Below are positions 1 to 13,000 of a DNA stretch of 64,000 nt, piece after piece. The notes under the pieces were generated by a model. The model was not told the DNA's origin. It saw only the letters and a list, made by a program, of their open reading frames with translations, and did no database searches. The first letter of the stretch is position 1. Each line of letters starts with the position of its first letter. The DNA is from Cannabis sativa. Taxonomy: Eukaryota; Streptophyta; Magnoliopsida; Rosales; Cannabaceae. The DNA is taken from positions 68,530,600 to 68,594,599 of the forward strand of contig NC_083602.1 in NCBI RefSeq assembly GCF_029168945.1. The letters run 5' to 3'. Position numbers and translations under genes: made by a program.

Positions 1-2
1 TC

Positions 3-300
3 AAGTTTATCCTAGTAGAAAGCGATTCTAAGGTTGTAATCAACTCCCTCAACAACTTAGATACTAGATGGGAAGTTGAGAACTATTCCTTATTTTGTAA
101 AAGAATATTTTCCTCATTCGTTGGTTGTTTATTTTATATTACTACTAGACCTTGTAATTTTATGGCTCATAATGTGGCCAAGTGGGCTTTTGCCCATAAT
201 CAGTTTGGGCGTTTTTGCCATCTCGTCTATTCCTATGAACTTATTTTGTATCGAGAGGTCTGAAATCTATTTAAATTGAACGTTTCTTTGAAAAAAAAAA
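3..300 (+). pseudogene. LINE-type RNase H fragment, 3' end
   Basis: The frame starting at base 3 is open from the window edge to a TGA at 261-263. It reads as the C-terminal part of a plant RVT_3 (RNase H-like) domain: VESDSKVVINSLNN at the start and HNVAKWAFAH near the end, the usual acidic strand and C-terminal helix of this family. An A-run at about 291-300 follows the stop and fits a retroposon tail. The upstream part lies outside the window. It could instead belong to a domesticated RNase H-like gene; the adjacent A-run favours a LINE remnant. Confidence 0.7.
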
Positions 301-519
301 CTCAAAGGGGTAATTTAGTCAATTTAATCATTCTCATTATATTTCCTCATAAAGTAAATAAGATAAATCACTATCATTCCATTTTCAAGCAGTTTTAGTA
401 AACAACATATTATAAATATTGATTCTGATTATTCTTTATTAATTTTGTTATATTTCTCTATTACTTTAGATTGATTTTGAATACCGTGTATGTAGATATA
501 ATATATGAATTTGTTGAAG

Positions 520-626
520 TTAGAAATTCTCTTTGTGAAAAACAAATTTCGTGTCTCTTATATAAAACTCTCGGTATAGGTTCATCAGTTCTCGAACTGG
601 GCCTAGCACACCGCAATAAAACACAT
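520..626 (-). pseudogene. Decayed second copy of RBOH exon 12
   Basis: The minus strand reads [20 protein letters not shown] and ends in FHKENF and TAA (522-520). This is nearly identical to the functional exon at 944-1050. The acceptor is gone: where the other copy has ATTGTAG before the exon, this one reads ATTAAATG with no AG at the boundary. With a functional exon and stop codon encountered first, this copy probably lies in the 3' untranslated or downstream region. Confidence 0.8.
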
Positions 627-943
627 TTAATAATTAAAATGCTAGAGTTAACCACAATTATTTCTTAAGAAATAAAACAAAACAAACACTTTCATTCACA
701 ACAAATAAAAAGATGAATAATTAACTCAAAATGATAATTTAGCAAATTTGAGCATTTTGATTATGTTTCCTAACAAAGTAAATAAGATAATTCATTATCA
801 TTCTATTTTCAAGCAGTTTTAGTAAACAACATATTATAAATATCGATTCCGATTATTCTTTATTTATTTTATTACATTTCTCCATTACTTTATTCCGATT
901 CTGAATATTGTATATGTAGATATAATATATGCATTCGTTGAAG

Positions 944-1050
944 TTAGAAATTCTCTTTGTGAAAAACAAATTTCGTGTCTCTTATAGAAAACTCTCGACA
1001 TAGGTTCATCAATTCTCGAACTGGGCCTGCCACACCGCAATAAAACACAC
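944..1050 (-). CDS. RBOH: RBOH exon 12 (C-terminal NADPH-binding tail)
   Basis: The acceptor ATTGTAG at 1051 precedes GT GTG TTT TAT, which completes the glycine codon left open by exon 11 (phase 1). The exon encodes GVFYCG and a short helix, and ends with KFVFHKENF and TAA, the near-invariant C terminus of plant NADPH oxidases. The exon is 107 nt, and with it the 12 exons total exactly 843 codons including the stop. It lies 18.2 kb from exon 11 because intron 11 is filled with retrotransposons and a minisatellite. Confidence 0.9.
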
Positions 1051-4000
1051 CTACAATAATTAAAATGCTAGAGTTAGCCACCATTATTTCCTAAGAAATA
1101 AAACAAAAACAAACACCTTCATTCACAACAAACAAACAGATGAATAATTAACCATAAAAAACATTCATTCTTATTATATGTAAATAAAAAATCTAAAAAG
1201 TAGTTTTAGTTTGATATTTTTAATGTGTATTAAAAATAAGTATTAATATTTAATATTCACTGTTTTTAAACCATATATTAATTGCTATAATTGCAATTGT
1301 TGTTCTTACTTAAGTAACTTGTGTGAGTATAAATGTTGTTATTTGTTTAACTGTTTTGTATAGTTGTGATTAGCTGGGGGACAAATTGAGTGTGTTAGAG
1401 AGAATTAGTGAAAAAGCTTCTTGCTTTAGTAGCATGTGTAAGTATCATCTTCAAATACTTTTCTCATAAAATAATTTTTTAACGTTTTCACTCTCTTCCT
1501 TCCTCTTTTATCTGTTTTTCTTTCTATTACAATATGTCTACAAGATCTAATAGAACTATATGCTATTTTGAATTAAAATATGTAATGAAATTTAATTTTG
1601 AAATGTACAAATAAAAATATAATAACAATATGTTACACAAAGTTTTGATAAACACCATTGATGTTCCCTAAGAATATTCATTGAAAAATTATTATGAGTT
1701 AGTAGTATATTAATATTAGGGGTGTTCATCAAACCGCCCAAACCGCTCAAACTGTCCGTACCGCACCACACTGCAAAAAAAATACGGTTTGAAATTTTTT
1801 GCGGTGTGGTTGAGGTTTGAATTTTTCCTAAACTGCATAGTGCGATACGATTTGCGGTTTTGAATTATTAATATGCAGTTCAAACCGCACTGCACTGCAC
1901 ATTATAAAAATACCAATTTTTATATTCATTTAGGTCCAATATATGAATATTCAACTCAATATCTTATGATATTTTGACAAGTTTTGCTCAAGATTTGTTG
2001 TATTTGTAATAGTTTAATTATTTAAAGATAGTCTAAACCGCAAAAACCGCACCGCACCGCACCGCACTATTTTTTGTAGTGCGGTTTTTGTAGGTTTTTA
2101 GTTTTGCAGTGCAGGTGCAATTTGGAAAATTTGAAAAACTGCATGTGTAGAATTGATTTAAAAAAATGATCAAAAACTGCACCACTCGCACTGCGAACAC
2201 CCCTAATTAATATGAGAGCATGAAAAAGAAGAGTAAGACATTGCATCCTAATATTTGTAGTGAATATTTTTAAATACTATATAAATATTTTTTATATGAA
2301 TTTGGTACATGAGTTACAATTCTATTTTTTTATGATGTAAAATATTCAAAACTTCTTATATTTTTTTAAATTGTTTAGAAAAATACAATGCTGAAAGTAA
2401 TTTAGATAACTTATTGCTCACACATATAAATATCAAAATTTATAAGCACATATTAGCTAACTTAATTTTTGTTTCATAAGGCTCTGTTCGGTAACAATTT
2501 TAAAAGTAGATTTTTATTTTTTTAACCAAAATTATAAAAATATGGTTTGAAAGTAACGTTCGGTACAGGATTCCAACACCCAGGGCTTGGAACTAACACG
2601 TAGTAAGTGTTTGGATGTGGGACCCATACCTAAACTCAAACCTGAACCCAAACTCGGGCCCTGACCCAAACCCAGACCCGCACCCAAGACTTAGGTCCGA
2701 GTCCGAGATTGGGTTTGAGTTTGGGAAATAGAATCTGACTAGGACCCAAACATAGACCCGGACCAGGACGCAGACCCGAATCAAAACTCATCTCGGGAAT
2801 CGGGACACGAACCTGAACCCAGACACAAACTTGGACCCAGACCCCGAGCCAAGACCCAGACCGGGATTGGAGACTCAGACCTGGGCCCAGGACCCAGACC
2901 TAGATTGGGGACCCAAACTCAAAATTAGAACCAGAATCGGGACCCAGGACAGGGACTAGGACCCAAGACCTTACCCCGGTCTCTGTCCCAAACCTAGACC
3001 CAAACAAGGACACGAACCGACACCCAGGATCTGAATCAGAATGAGACAGGGACCTAAGATTGGGATTCAGATCTTGACCCACGACCCAAGGCTTGGACCC
3101 ATCCCGTAGTCGGTGTCCAAATCTTGGAATCATACCAAGACCCGAACCTTGAACCATTACCAGACCAGGACCCAAACCCAGAATCGAACCCGAGACCCGA
3201 AATCAGAACAAGTACTGGAATCGGGACCCTGGAACAGGAATTGGACCTGGACCAAAAACTAGATCTAGACGAGTAACATAACACGGACCCGGACCTAGAC
3301 CGGTATCTATACCCAGACCCAGACCCAGACTTCTACCAGTACCTGCGACCCAAAAACTCGAAACCCAGGACCGGTGACCTGGGACTTTGACTAGAACCAA
3401 CACCTGTAACAGAACCCTGAGCGAGACCCAAACCCAAACCCAGACCAAGACCCGAACCCATACACAGACTGAAACTTGGACCCAGAACCAAACCCAGACC
3501 CAGACTCGGACCCAGACCCGGACTCATACCAGAACTAAGACTCGGACCAGGACCGAGATCAGGACTGGGACCCATACCCAAACAAGGACCAAGACCAAAA
3601 CCTAGACTAGGACTAGAACCCAGATTGGGACACGGACCGAGACCCTGGACCGAGACCTGCGACCCGAGACCCAATACTCAGACTCAGGACTTGAAAATTG
3701 AACCGTGTCCCAGACCTACACTGGGCCAAGACTCGAGACAAGGACTAGTACCAAACACAGACTGGGACTTGCACTTAGATTGGGACCCTAACCCAGACCG
3801 GGACGTAGGACCCTAACTTGAATCGGGGACCCGGACCCATGACTTAGGACCCAAGACCCAAACCTAGACCCAAACCTAGACTTAAGACCCGTAGTAGGAC
3901 CCAAGACATGAGCTAGAATTGGCCCAAGATCTGGATTTGGACCCGGGACCGAGGACCCAAGACCTGAGGCTTGGACCCGACCCATAGTCGGTGTCTAAAT

Positions 4001-7000
4001 TATGGAATTGGACCTAGACCCAGATCCAAACACGGACCAGAACCAGAACCTGTACCAGAACTTGAACTAGACCCAAACACGGACCTAGACCCAAACCAGG
4101 ACTCAGACCCAGACCCAAACCCAAACCTTAAATCGTACCCTGTGACCCGAAACTGAAATTTGAACTATAAGCGGACTCTAAACCCTAAAACTTAAACCTT
4201 AAACCTTAAACCCTAAATCCAAAAGTCTTTACACTTCCCCCTAAACCCTATGCCCAAAACCCTAAACCCTAAATTCCTAAACACTAAACCCAAAACCCTA
4301 AACCCTAAACCCTAACCTAGACACGGGCCCAGACCCATACCCATACAAAGATTCGAACCCAAGACCCAAACCCGGACTCAGGTCCAGACCCACACCTAGA
4401 CCCAGACTCAGGATCTGAACCCAGACCCAAACCCAAAACAGAACCTTGTCTTGGACCTAGACCTTGATTCAGACCCGGATCGGGATCTTGACCTAAACTC
4501 GAATAGGGACCTGGACTAAGACCGGGACTCGAACCCAGACTCAAACTTGAACCTGTACTGGAACCTAGACTTAGACCGAAACTCGGGATCCAAACCTGAA
4601 CCTAAACTTGGACCTAGACCCGGAACTAGGATCCAGACCTAGATGGGGGACTTGGGCCCCAAACCCGAACTTGGACCCAAACCTGGACTAAGGATTCAAA
4701 CCTAGATGGGGGACTTGGACCCAAAACTAGGCCCTGAAACTGGGATCGAGACCCAAAACTCGACCCCAGACTTGAGACACGAGACAAGGCCTTGGACTCG
4801 AAACACAAGACCTGACTACTGGGACACAACCCCGAACGTGGACCAAAACCCAAACATAGGATGCCGCCCTAGACCCGAGGCCAGAACTGGAATAACATGG
4901 ACCTGGATTCGTATCCAGACCCCAACCAGGATCGAAACTCGATCGTGAATCTAGAATTAGAATCGGACCACGTTTGGGACTTAAACACAAACCTGAGACA
5001 GTAACAGGACCCAAACGTAAACCGAAACTCAAACCAGAACCTATACCTCGACTTGGACCCTAACTAGGACCTGTGACATGGGACCTAAACCAAGACCGGG
5101 ACCTAGACCCAGACCAGACCCAAAAACTAAGGGCCGGACCTTGGACCTAAGAACAAGACTCAGACTTAGGATCTGAAACTTGGACCCACACGAGGACTGG
5201 GACTCGAACTCGAACCCGAACCCAAATCAAGACCTGGACTCAGACCGGGACTTAAGACCCGAAATTAAACCGGAACACGAACTTGGACCCAGACCGGGAC
5301 CTAAGACTTGAATATAGATGGGGGACTAAGAACCTGGAATTGGGCCCCAAAACTGGGACTAGAACTGGGGCCTCAGAACTTGGATCGGGATCCAAGATCA
5401 GGTCCGAGTCTTGGTCCCAAATCCAAACACCAACCACATGTCGAGTCTAGTTCGAGTTCTGGTACGGGTTCGTATTCTGGTCCAGCTCTGGGTTTGGGTC
5501 CAGGTCCAATTCCCAAATTTAGACACTGACTATGGGTCGGGTCCAAGCCTTGGGTCTTGGGTCCTAGGTCCTGGGTCTCGGGTCCAAATCCAGATCCTGG
5601 TCCAGTTCTAGCTCATGTCTTGGGTCCTGGTTTGGGTCTCAAGTCGAGGTTTGGGTCTTGGGTCCGGAGTCATGGGTCTCGGTCCCCAATTCAGGTCAGG
5701 GTCCTAGGTCCCAGTTTCGGTTAGGGTCCCAGTCTGAGTCCAGGTCCCAGTCCGTGTTCAGTACTTGTACTTGTCTCGGGTCTTGGCCTGGTCTGGGTCT
5801 AGGTTGCAGTTCGGTTCTCAGGTCCTACGTCTGAGTATCGGGTCCCGGGTCCCTGTCCAAGTCCAGGTTCTAGTCCCAGTCTAGGTTCAAGTCTCAGTCT
5901 TATTCTTGGTATAGGTCTGAGTCTTAATCTCGCTACGGGTTAGAGTCCTTGTTTTAGTACGAGTCAGGGTCTGGGTCTTGCTGTGGGTCTCAGTCCGTGT
6001 TTGGGTTCGGGTCTTAGTTAGGGTTTGGGTTTTGGTACGGGTTTGGGTTCTGGTCCAGGTCTTAGGTCATGGGTCCTGGGTTCCAGGTTTTAGGTCACAG
6101 GTCTTGGCGCAACTCTTGGCCCGAGTTCGGGTCTGGTTTTGGGTATCAATCCCGGTCTAGGTCTAGATTCGTGTATAGTTCTGCATCTAGATTTGGTTTT
6201 GTGTCAGGGTCCAATTCCTTTTCCAAGATCCCGATTTCGGTTCTTGTTCTGATTTTTTGTCTCGGGGCCGAGTCTAGGTTTGGGTCCTAGTCTGGCAATG
6301 GTTCCAAGATCTAGACACTGACTACGGGTTGGTTCCAAGCCCCAGGTCGTTGGTCAAGATTCGGATCCCAATCTTGGGTCTCGGTCTCGTTCCAATTCGG
6401 ATCTTTGATCCCGGTATGTGTCTGTGTTTGGGTTCGGGTCTGGGACTAAGATCGGGGTCGGGTCTTGTGTTCCAGTCCAAGTCCTTGGTCTCCATTCTAG
6501 TTCTAATTTTGACTTTGGTCCCTAATCTAAGTCTAGGTCCTGGGTCCAGGTCAAAGTCTCTAATCCCGGTCTGGGTTCTTGGTCCGGGTCCTTGGTCTGG
6601 GTCTGGGTCCAAGTCCATGTCTGGGTTTTGGTTCGAGTTCGTGTTCCGAGTCTCGATTCAAGTTTTTATAGGGGTCTGCGTCCCGGTCTGTGTCTGGGTC
6701 TGGGTCCTAGTTAGATTCTAGTACCCGAACTCAAACCAAGACTTGAATTCGAACCCAACTCAAGAGTACAGGTCTGGGTCTAGGTTAGGGTCTGGGTGCG
6801 AGTCTAGGTCTGGTTTTGAGTCCGGTAATGGGTCCTAAATCTAAACACTTACTACATGTCTGGTCCAAGCCTCAGGTCTAAATCAGGGTCACGGTCTCAG
6901 ATCCTAGTCTAGTTCCACTACGGGTCCCAGGTCCCGATCTGGGTCCAAGGTCAGGGTTTGGGTCTTGGTCGGGTCTTGGGTCTCGGTCCTAGTTTCGATG

Positions 7001-10000
7001 CCCGTGTCTCTAGTCTAGGTCCCCCATCTAGGTACGAGTCCTAGGTCCCGATCCGAGTCCAGGACCCAGTCGTGGTTCAAGTCCTGAGTCGAGTCGGGGT
7101 TCGGGTTCCGATCTTGGTCTAGGTCCAGATGTGGGTTCGAGTTTAGGTCTAGGTTTGGGTTTGAGTCCCGAGTTTCGATCTAGGTCTGGGTTCTGTGGCC
7201 TAGGACCAGGTCCCCCATCCAGGTCTGGGTCCATGTTCGGGTTTGGGTCCTAGTCCTAGTTTTTATTTTGATTCAGTGTCTGGGTTCAAGTTTGGGTCCG
7301 GGTTTGGGTCGTGTTCAGAGTCTTGGTCTGAGTCAAGGTCCGGGTCTGGATCTAGGTCCGGATCCCGATTTGGGTCTGGGTTCGGGTCTGTATCCTGGGC
7401 CTATATATACTACCAACATTTTTCATTTCTAGGACGCTAAATTGAATAGTTTCAAGAGGAGACTTTGAGTTTGAGAGAGAAAGAGATTGAGATGTAAAGA
7501 GAAAAATGAGAGATTGGGTTTTGTTTTGTATGAAGAATCTTTTGTAGATGAAGAAGATTGAGAGTTGAAACACTTTGAGAGATCCAACACAGAATCCTTC
7601 ACAACTGTATTATGCATGTTCTTACTCTATCGATAAAGAGGATTTAGTGGTGTTTCAAAACTTGAGTAGAGTTATGATCACATCGATCTATCGGACTTGA
7701 ACCAGTATATATCTTGGTGTTAATTTTATCATTTTACTACTTTAATCATTTCTAATTTTTAATAATCTGCTCATTCGTGTTTTCTCTGATTACTATTTTG
7801 TGTTTGTTATTCTTGTCATTTATAACTATTTGGTGATTAAATTTTAGTTGATTTGATTTTTCACTTTAGTCCTAATTTGCCAACAAATCAGAGCTTGGTA
7901 GTCCATCAACAACATAGAATTAAGATTATTTCCGTTGCAATTCATGAAAAAAAATAGTTTATGTCATCAATGGCGAGATTCGAATTGGAGAAGTTCGATG
8001 GAACTAGGGACTTTGCACTAAGGAGAGAAAGTTTAAAAGGGATCCTAGAGCATCAGAAGGTCTCTAAAGTTCTTGGCAGGGGTGTAGAAAGTCATCCAAT
8101 CCAATTACAACTGATCGATCCAATCCTAATCAATCTAATAGTATTAGATATCCAATCATAATTGGATCAGATTGGATGTAAATTTTGAAAATCCAATCGG
8201 ATTGGATGGGACATTCGATCTAATGGATAATTGAACTGATCCAATCCACTTATCATCCAATTATATTTATTTAAAATATATTTATAATTTCATATATTTA
8301 ATATATTTATTTAAAAAATATATTAATTGATTTTATTCTTATTGTGTACCTGTACACATGAGATTAAAGAAAAAAAACTTAAATCTAAAATATTAATTCT
8401 CATCTTCCTAAACATTAATAAAATTATCAATGCGTATTGAATAAATTTTATTTTTTGGCAGTTTTATTATAGGATCATGAGAATTAGGTTGGACTAAACT
8501 AATGTTTATTATGTATGTTGAATTATTAGGTTTTAAATTATGTTTATATATATATATATTTCTTTTTATTGAAATTAGCTTAAATGGTAGCTAAAATGAA
8601 TTGGATGGATCCAATCCAATCCAATAGAAAACCAATTAATGCATCTAATGGTTAGAATCGATCCAATCTAATACATCTATTGGAATGGATCGGATCGAAT
8701 GACTCAATTTGGCTGGATTGGATCAGATGACAAAATCCAATGTCTAATAAATAATTAGATTGGATCAGTTGGGTCCAAATCCATTGGATTTGATCCAATG
8801 AATACCCCTAGTTTTTTAACATGAGAAGTTATTGGCCGAAAACAAATTGAAAGAGAAAGCAAAATTGGAAGAGATGGCATATTATACGATCATCATGTAT
8901 CTGTCAAACAGTGTTTGAAGAAAACTCATCACAGAGAAGACGGTGAAAGGATTCTAGAACAAGTTGGAAGAATTATACTTAAAACCATCAATTGCTAGAA
9001 AGGTTATACGGTTTTAGAATGATTTCTTCTATTTCTTTAGATGATAATATTGAGAGGTTTAATGAAATTATTGTAGGATTGGATAATATAAATCAAAAGG
9101 TTAATGAAAAAAGCCACACCACCATTTTGTTGAGATCGCTCCCAATTGCATATCAAGAAGTCAAGGCTGCTATCATGTGTGGCAGTGACGTGATTGTATT
9201 AGAGGATGTTCTTGCTGAACTTAAGTCAAAGGATTTTGAATTGCAATTGGAAAAGGAATCCAAGAAAGAATAAGTGTATCTAGAAAGAACAATATCACCT
9301 AAAAAAGTAAGGTCGAAGAGTAAACACCATCACTCTCAATCAAGATCGAATTCTAGAGAGAAGGAAACTCAAAAGTGTTACTTTTGTGGAAGGTTTAGAC
9401 ACTTGCAAAGATTTTGCAAGAAGGAAAAGGAGCAGTGAGGCTTCTACAAATCTCACGATGGAGATAGGAAGGACAACAGACGACATCACCGTAGGAAGGA
9501 TTCAACTGTAATCCCAGAGGATAGTGATGATTGCTCAACATATGGAGAATAATTCTTCATCTCAAAATCTTCAATGAACATGTATTGGATTCTTGACTCT
9601 GTATGCACTCATCACATGTGTCCAAGTCAAAAATCATTTTTTTAACTATAGATGAGTTGATGGAGGTAAAGTTCTAATGGGAAATGATGATTCATGCAAG
9701 ATCATTAGAACCAAAAAGGTTGCAATCATACAGTATGATGGTGAAATCAAGGTTCTGACAAACGTAAGGTACATTTCAAACTTAAGATGAAACCTCATAT
9801 CCCTAGGTGCACTTGAAGATGAAGGTTACAGATACAAGTCCATGCAAGGAAGCATGGAGATCACTAAAGGTTCATTGATAGTGATGAAAGGTGAAAAGAT
9901 CAATGGTTTATATATTCTCCAAGAAGAAATTGTTCCAATCGGAGAAGCAAGTTTGGTGAAAGGGCTAGAATTAGATATGTAGGTGTGGCATCACAGACTT

Positions 10001-13000
10001 TGGCATATCAGTGAACAAGGCCTCAAAAAAATGCACAAACAAGGTATAACTGAAAATTTAAATTCTTGTGCCTTACCATTTTGTGAAGCTTATGTTTTAT
10101 GGAAACAACATAAGCTGAAGTTCACTCTGGCAAGGCACACAACTAAGAAGATACTTGAATATGGGCATGATAATCTTTGGGGCCATAAAAAGTTCTCACT
10201 CATTTCGGTAAGCAATATTTCCTTTCTGTAGTTGATGATTGTAACAGGTGTGTTTTGACTTATTTGCTAACAACTAAGATTGAGTGTCTAGAACAGTTTA
10301 GAATTCGGAGAACTCAGGTGGAAAAAAAATCAACCTTAAAGTTAAGAACCTTAGGATAAACAAGAGGTTAGAATTTATTAACTCTGAATTTGATAAGTTG
10401 TGTCAGGAGTATAGGATCACTAAGCATAATAGTGAAGACCGCAGAGCAAAATAATGGATCTAAAAGGATGAACCAAACCTTGTTGAACAAAGTTAGATGC
10501 TTATAGTTTTGTTCTAGATTAGAGAAACCATTTTGGGAGAAGCTCTAACAACTACAACCTACCTTATAAATAGAAGCCCAAACCAAGTTATAGGCTTGAA
10601 AACCCCTTATGAAATGTCGTACAACAAAATCCCAAACCTCACATTTAAGAACCTTTAGGGGTACAACATATGTACACCAATCTATTGATGAGCTGGAATC
10701 TAGATAAGTTAAGGGAACTTTCCTAGGTTATGCCTTATGTACAAAGGGGTATAGAATTTACATTTCTAGGAAGGGTAGACAAACGGTTGTGAGTGATAGA
10801 AATGTTGTTTTTAATGAGTTGGAATATGCTCCCTTGACATCCAGGAAAGGTAGTGTGTCTCCATGTGATATAGAAAAAATAGGAAACAAGAACACTACAC
10901 GCATGGAAGTGGAATACAGAGTGAAACATCCTGACGAAGGTTCACAGCTGGAAGCTATGTGGAACTGAAAGACAGTGTGCAGACAGAAGCTGTTGTTGAG
11001 TTGGAAGATAACAAAGACTAAATAAGGCTTCAAAATTACTCAGACAGATAGGTTTGAAAGGTTCTTAGTTGGCGCGTGATAGAACCAGAAGAGAGATTCA
11101 CCCTCTGACAAGGTTTGCAGAAGCACACTTAATAGCTTTTGCACTAGACGCAGTACAACAAATTAAAATTGAAGAGCCCAAAAGCTAGGAACAGGAAATT
11201 TCAGGTGAAAACAAGTCCAAATGGCTTTCATCCATGGATGGGAAGATGGATTCACTCTAGAAGAACAAGGCTTGAGTAGTGGTACCAAAGCCAGAGAACA
11301 AAAAGATTGTGGAGTGCAAATGGATTCTCAAGGTGAAAGAGAAAAATTGATAAGAATGAACAAGTGTGGTTCAAAGCTAGGTTAGTGGCTAAGGGCTTAA
11401 TCAGGTTGAAGGAATTGATTACATTAAAATCTCCTGACGTGTGGTAAAAAACAAGACAATAAGACTTTTTTTCAATGGATTCTAAGATGAAGAGATCTAC
11501 ATGAGGCAACCACCTGGGTTTCAGGTGGAAGGAAAAGGAGTTGAGCTAGTTTGCAAACTCAATAGGTCCATATATGGTTTAAAACAGTCCCAAGATAGTG
11601 GAACAAAATATTTGATTCTTATATGCAACAGATTGGGTTCAAACGATCAACATATGGTCACTACTTATATTTTAAGAACCAGGAGTAATCAATAACTGTG
11701 TTTTCATTGCTGTATGTGGATGATATGCTCATCGTGAGCAAGGATAAATTAATGATCAAAAGTATCAAAGCCAAGCTTAAAAGAGAATTTTAGATGAAGG
11801 AGCTTGGACTAATTCAAAAGATACTTGGTATTGAAGTTTGTAGGAGCAAGAGGGAAGAGGCGATAAACTTAAAGCAGTTTGGGTACATCAAGAAAGTTAT
11901 TCAAAAGTTCAACATGGAAGTTGCAAAGAGTACATCTGCTATATTTGGTTGAAAGTTTGTTTTGTCAAAGGAATAGTGTCTGAACGGTTTGCAGGGGAAA
12001 GAGAAAATGAAGGATGTACCCTATACAATGGTTTTGGGATTTTTAATGTATGTAATGTGAGCACCAAACCGGACATAGCTCATTCACTAAGCATCATAAG
12101 TCGTATCATGTCCAATCCAGACATTGAACATTGGAAGGCCCTTAAAAAGTTATTAAGGTACTTAAAGGGCACTTGAGATTATGGTCTGACCTATGAGAAA
12201 GAAAAAGTAGAATTCGAGTTAAAAGGGTTTGTGGAAGGTAACTATGCCTCAAACAGAGATACCAGAAAATCAACCACTTTCTACGTTATCTTGACAAACC
12301 AAAAATGTATATATTAGAAGGCCCAGTTACAGTCTATGGTCGGCCTTTCAACCGCAGAAGCAGAATTTATGGCAACGACAAAAGAATTCAAGGAAGCGTT
12401 ATGGTTTTGGGGAGTTTTGTTTATATAAAAAAATAAGATGAGGAGTGACTTTTTACTCTGATAGTGAGTCATCCATCTATCTTATTATCATGAAAAGAGC
12501 AAACATATAGACATATGACTCTACTGGATTAGAGAAAAGATAGAAGAAGGATTAGTTGATTTAGATAATGTCAAAATGGAAGATAAACTTGCTGATGTTG
12601 GTACTAAGGTCTTAACAGTAAAAAAGTTCAAGCATTGCTTGGACTTGATCAATCTCAAAAATTAGTAAACTGAGATTTTTGGAACATCAACCATGATGGT
12701 TGTATACTTTCTTCATCACCGTTAATATTTTCATTTGATGTAACTAGGTGGAATTTATGGTATAGTTCCTCTTAATGAAAAGATCTCCATATGACTGTTC
12801 AAGTAATGGAAATTTAGTTATATCCAGGAAGTATGTTCCCAGATAGCAAACTTGTCCCTCTAGAAGGAGTCTTCCGAAAGGGCGTTCCCGGATGACTATC
12901 ATATCCACTCCAAATGTAGTCTTCTAAGAAAGCTAGTGCCCCCCCCCCCTTCAAAAAAAAGGAGTTTCAGATGGCTAGTTGTTCCTCCTGGAAGAGTGTT

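Larger units (their letters stand above)
299..1152. repeat. Tandem duplication of RBOH 3' end (two ~425 bp units)
   Basis: Two diverged units, about 299-722 and 723-1152, align along their length. Both share a stretch beginning AAGTAAATAAGATAA, the motif TTTTAGTAAACAACATATTA, a complete minus-strand copy of the last RBOH coding exon, and an AAATAAAACAAA tract with a TTCATTCACAACAAA end. Each unit therefore carries exon 12 plus about 200 bp of downstream sequence. Part of that downstream sequence resembles the right end of the Harbinger element at 54600-54709. Confidence 0.85.

Noticed and set aside
1375..1440. Plus-strand exon-like stretch [20 protein letters not shown] with a GTAAGT after it
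   Set aside because: No neighbouring exons or recognisable protein, and it lies inside RBOH intron 11 on the opposite strand; likely chance.
2593..7234. Many overlapping open frames of 60-130 codons with TQTQTR, GLGPG or DPDPN-like repeats
   Set aside because: They occur on both strands in all frames because the DNA period (6 bp) is a multiple of three. No start context, splice pattern or domain supports any of them.
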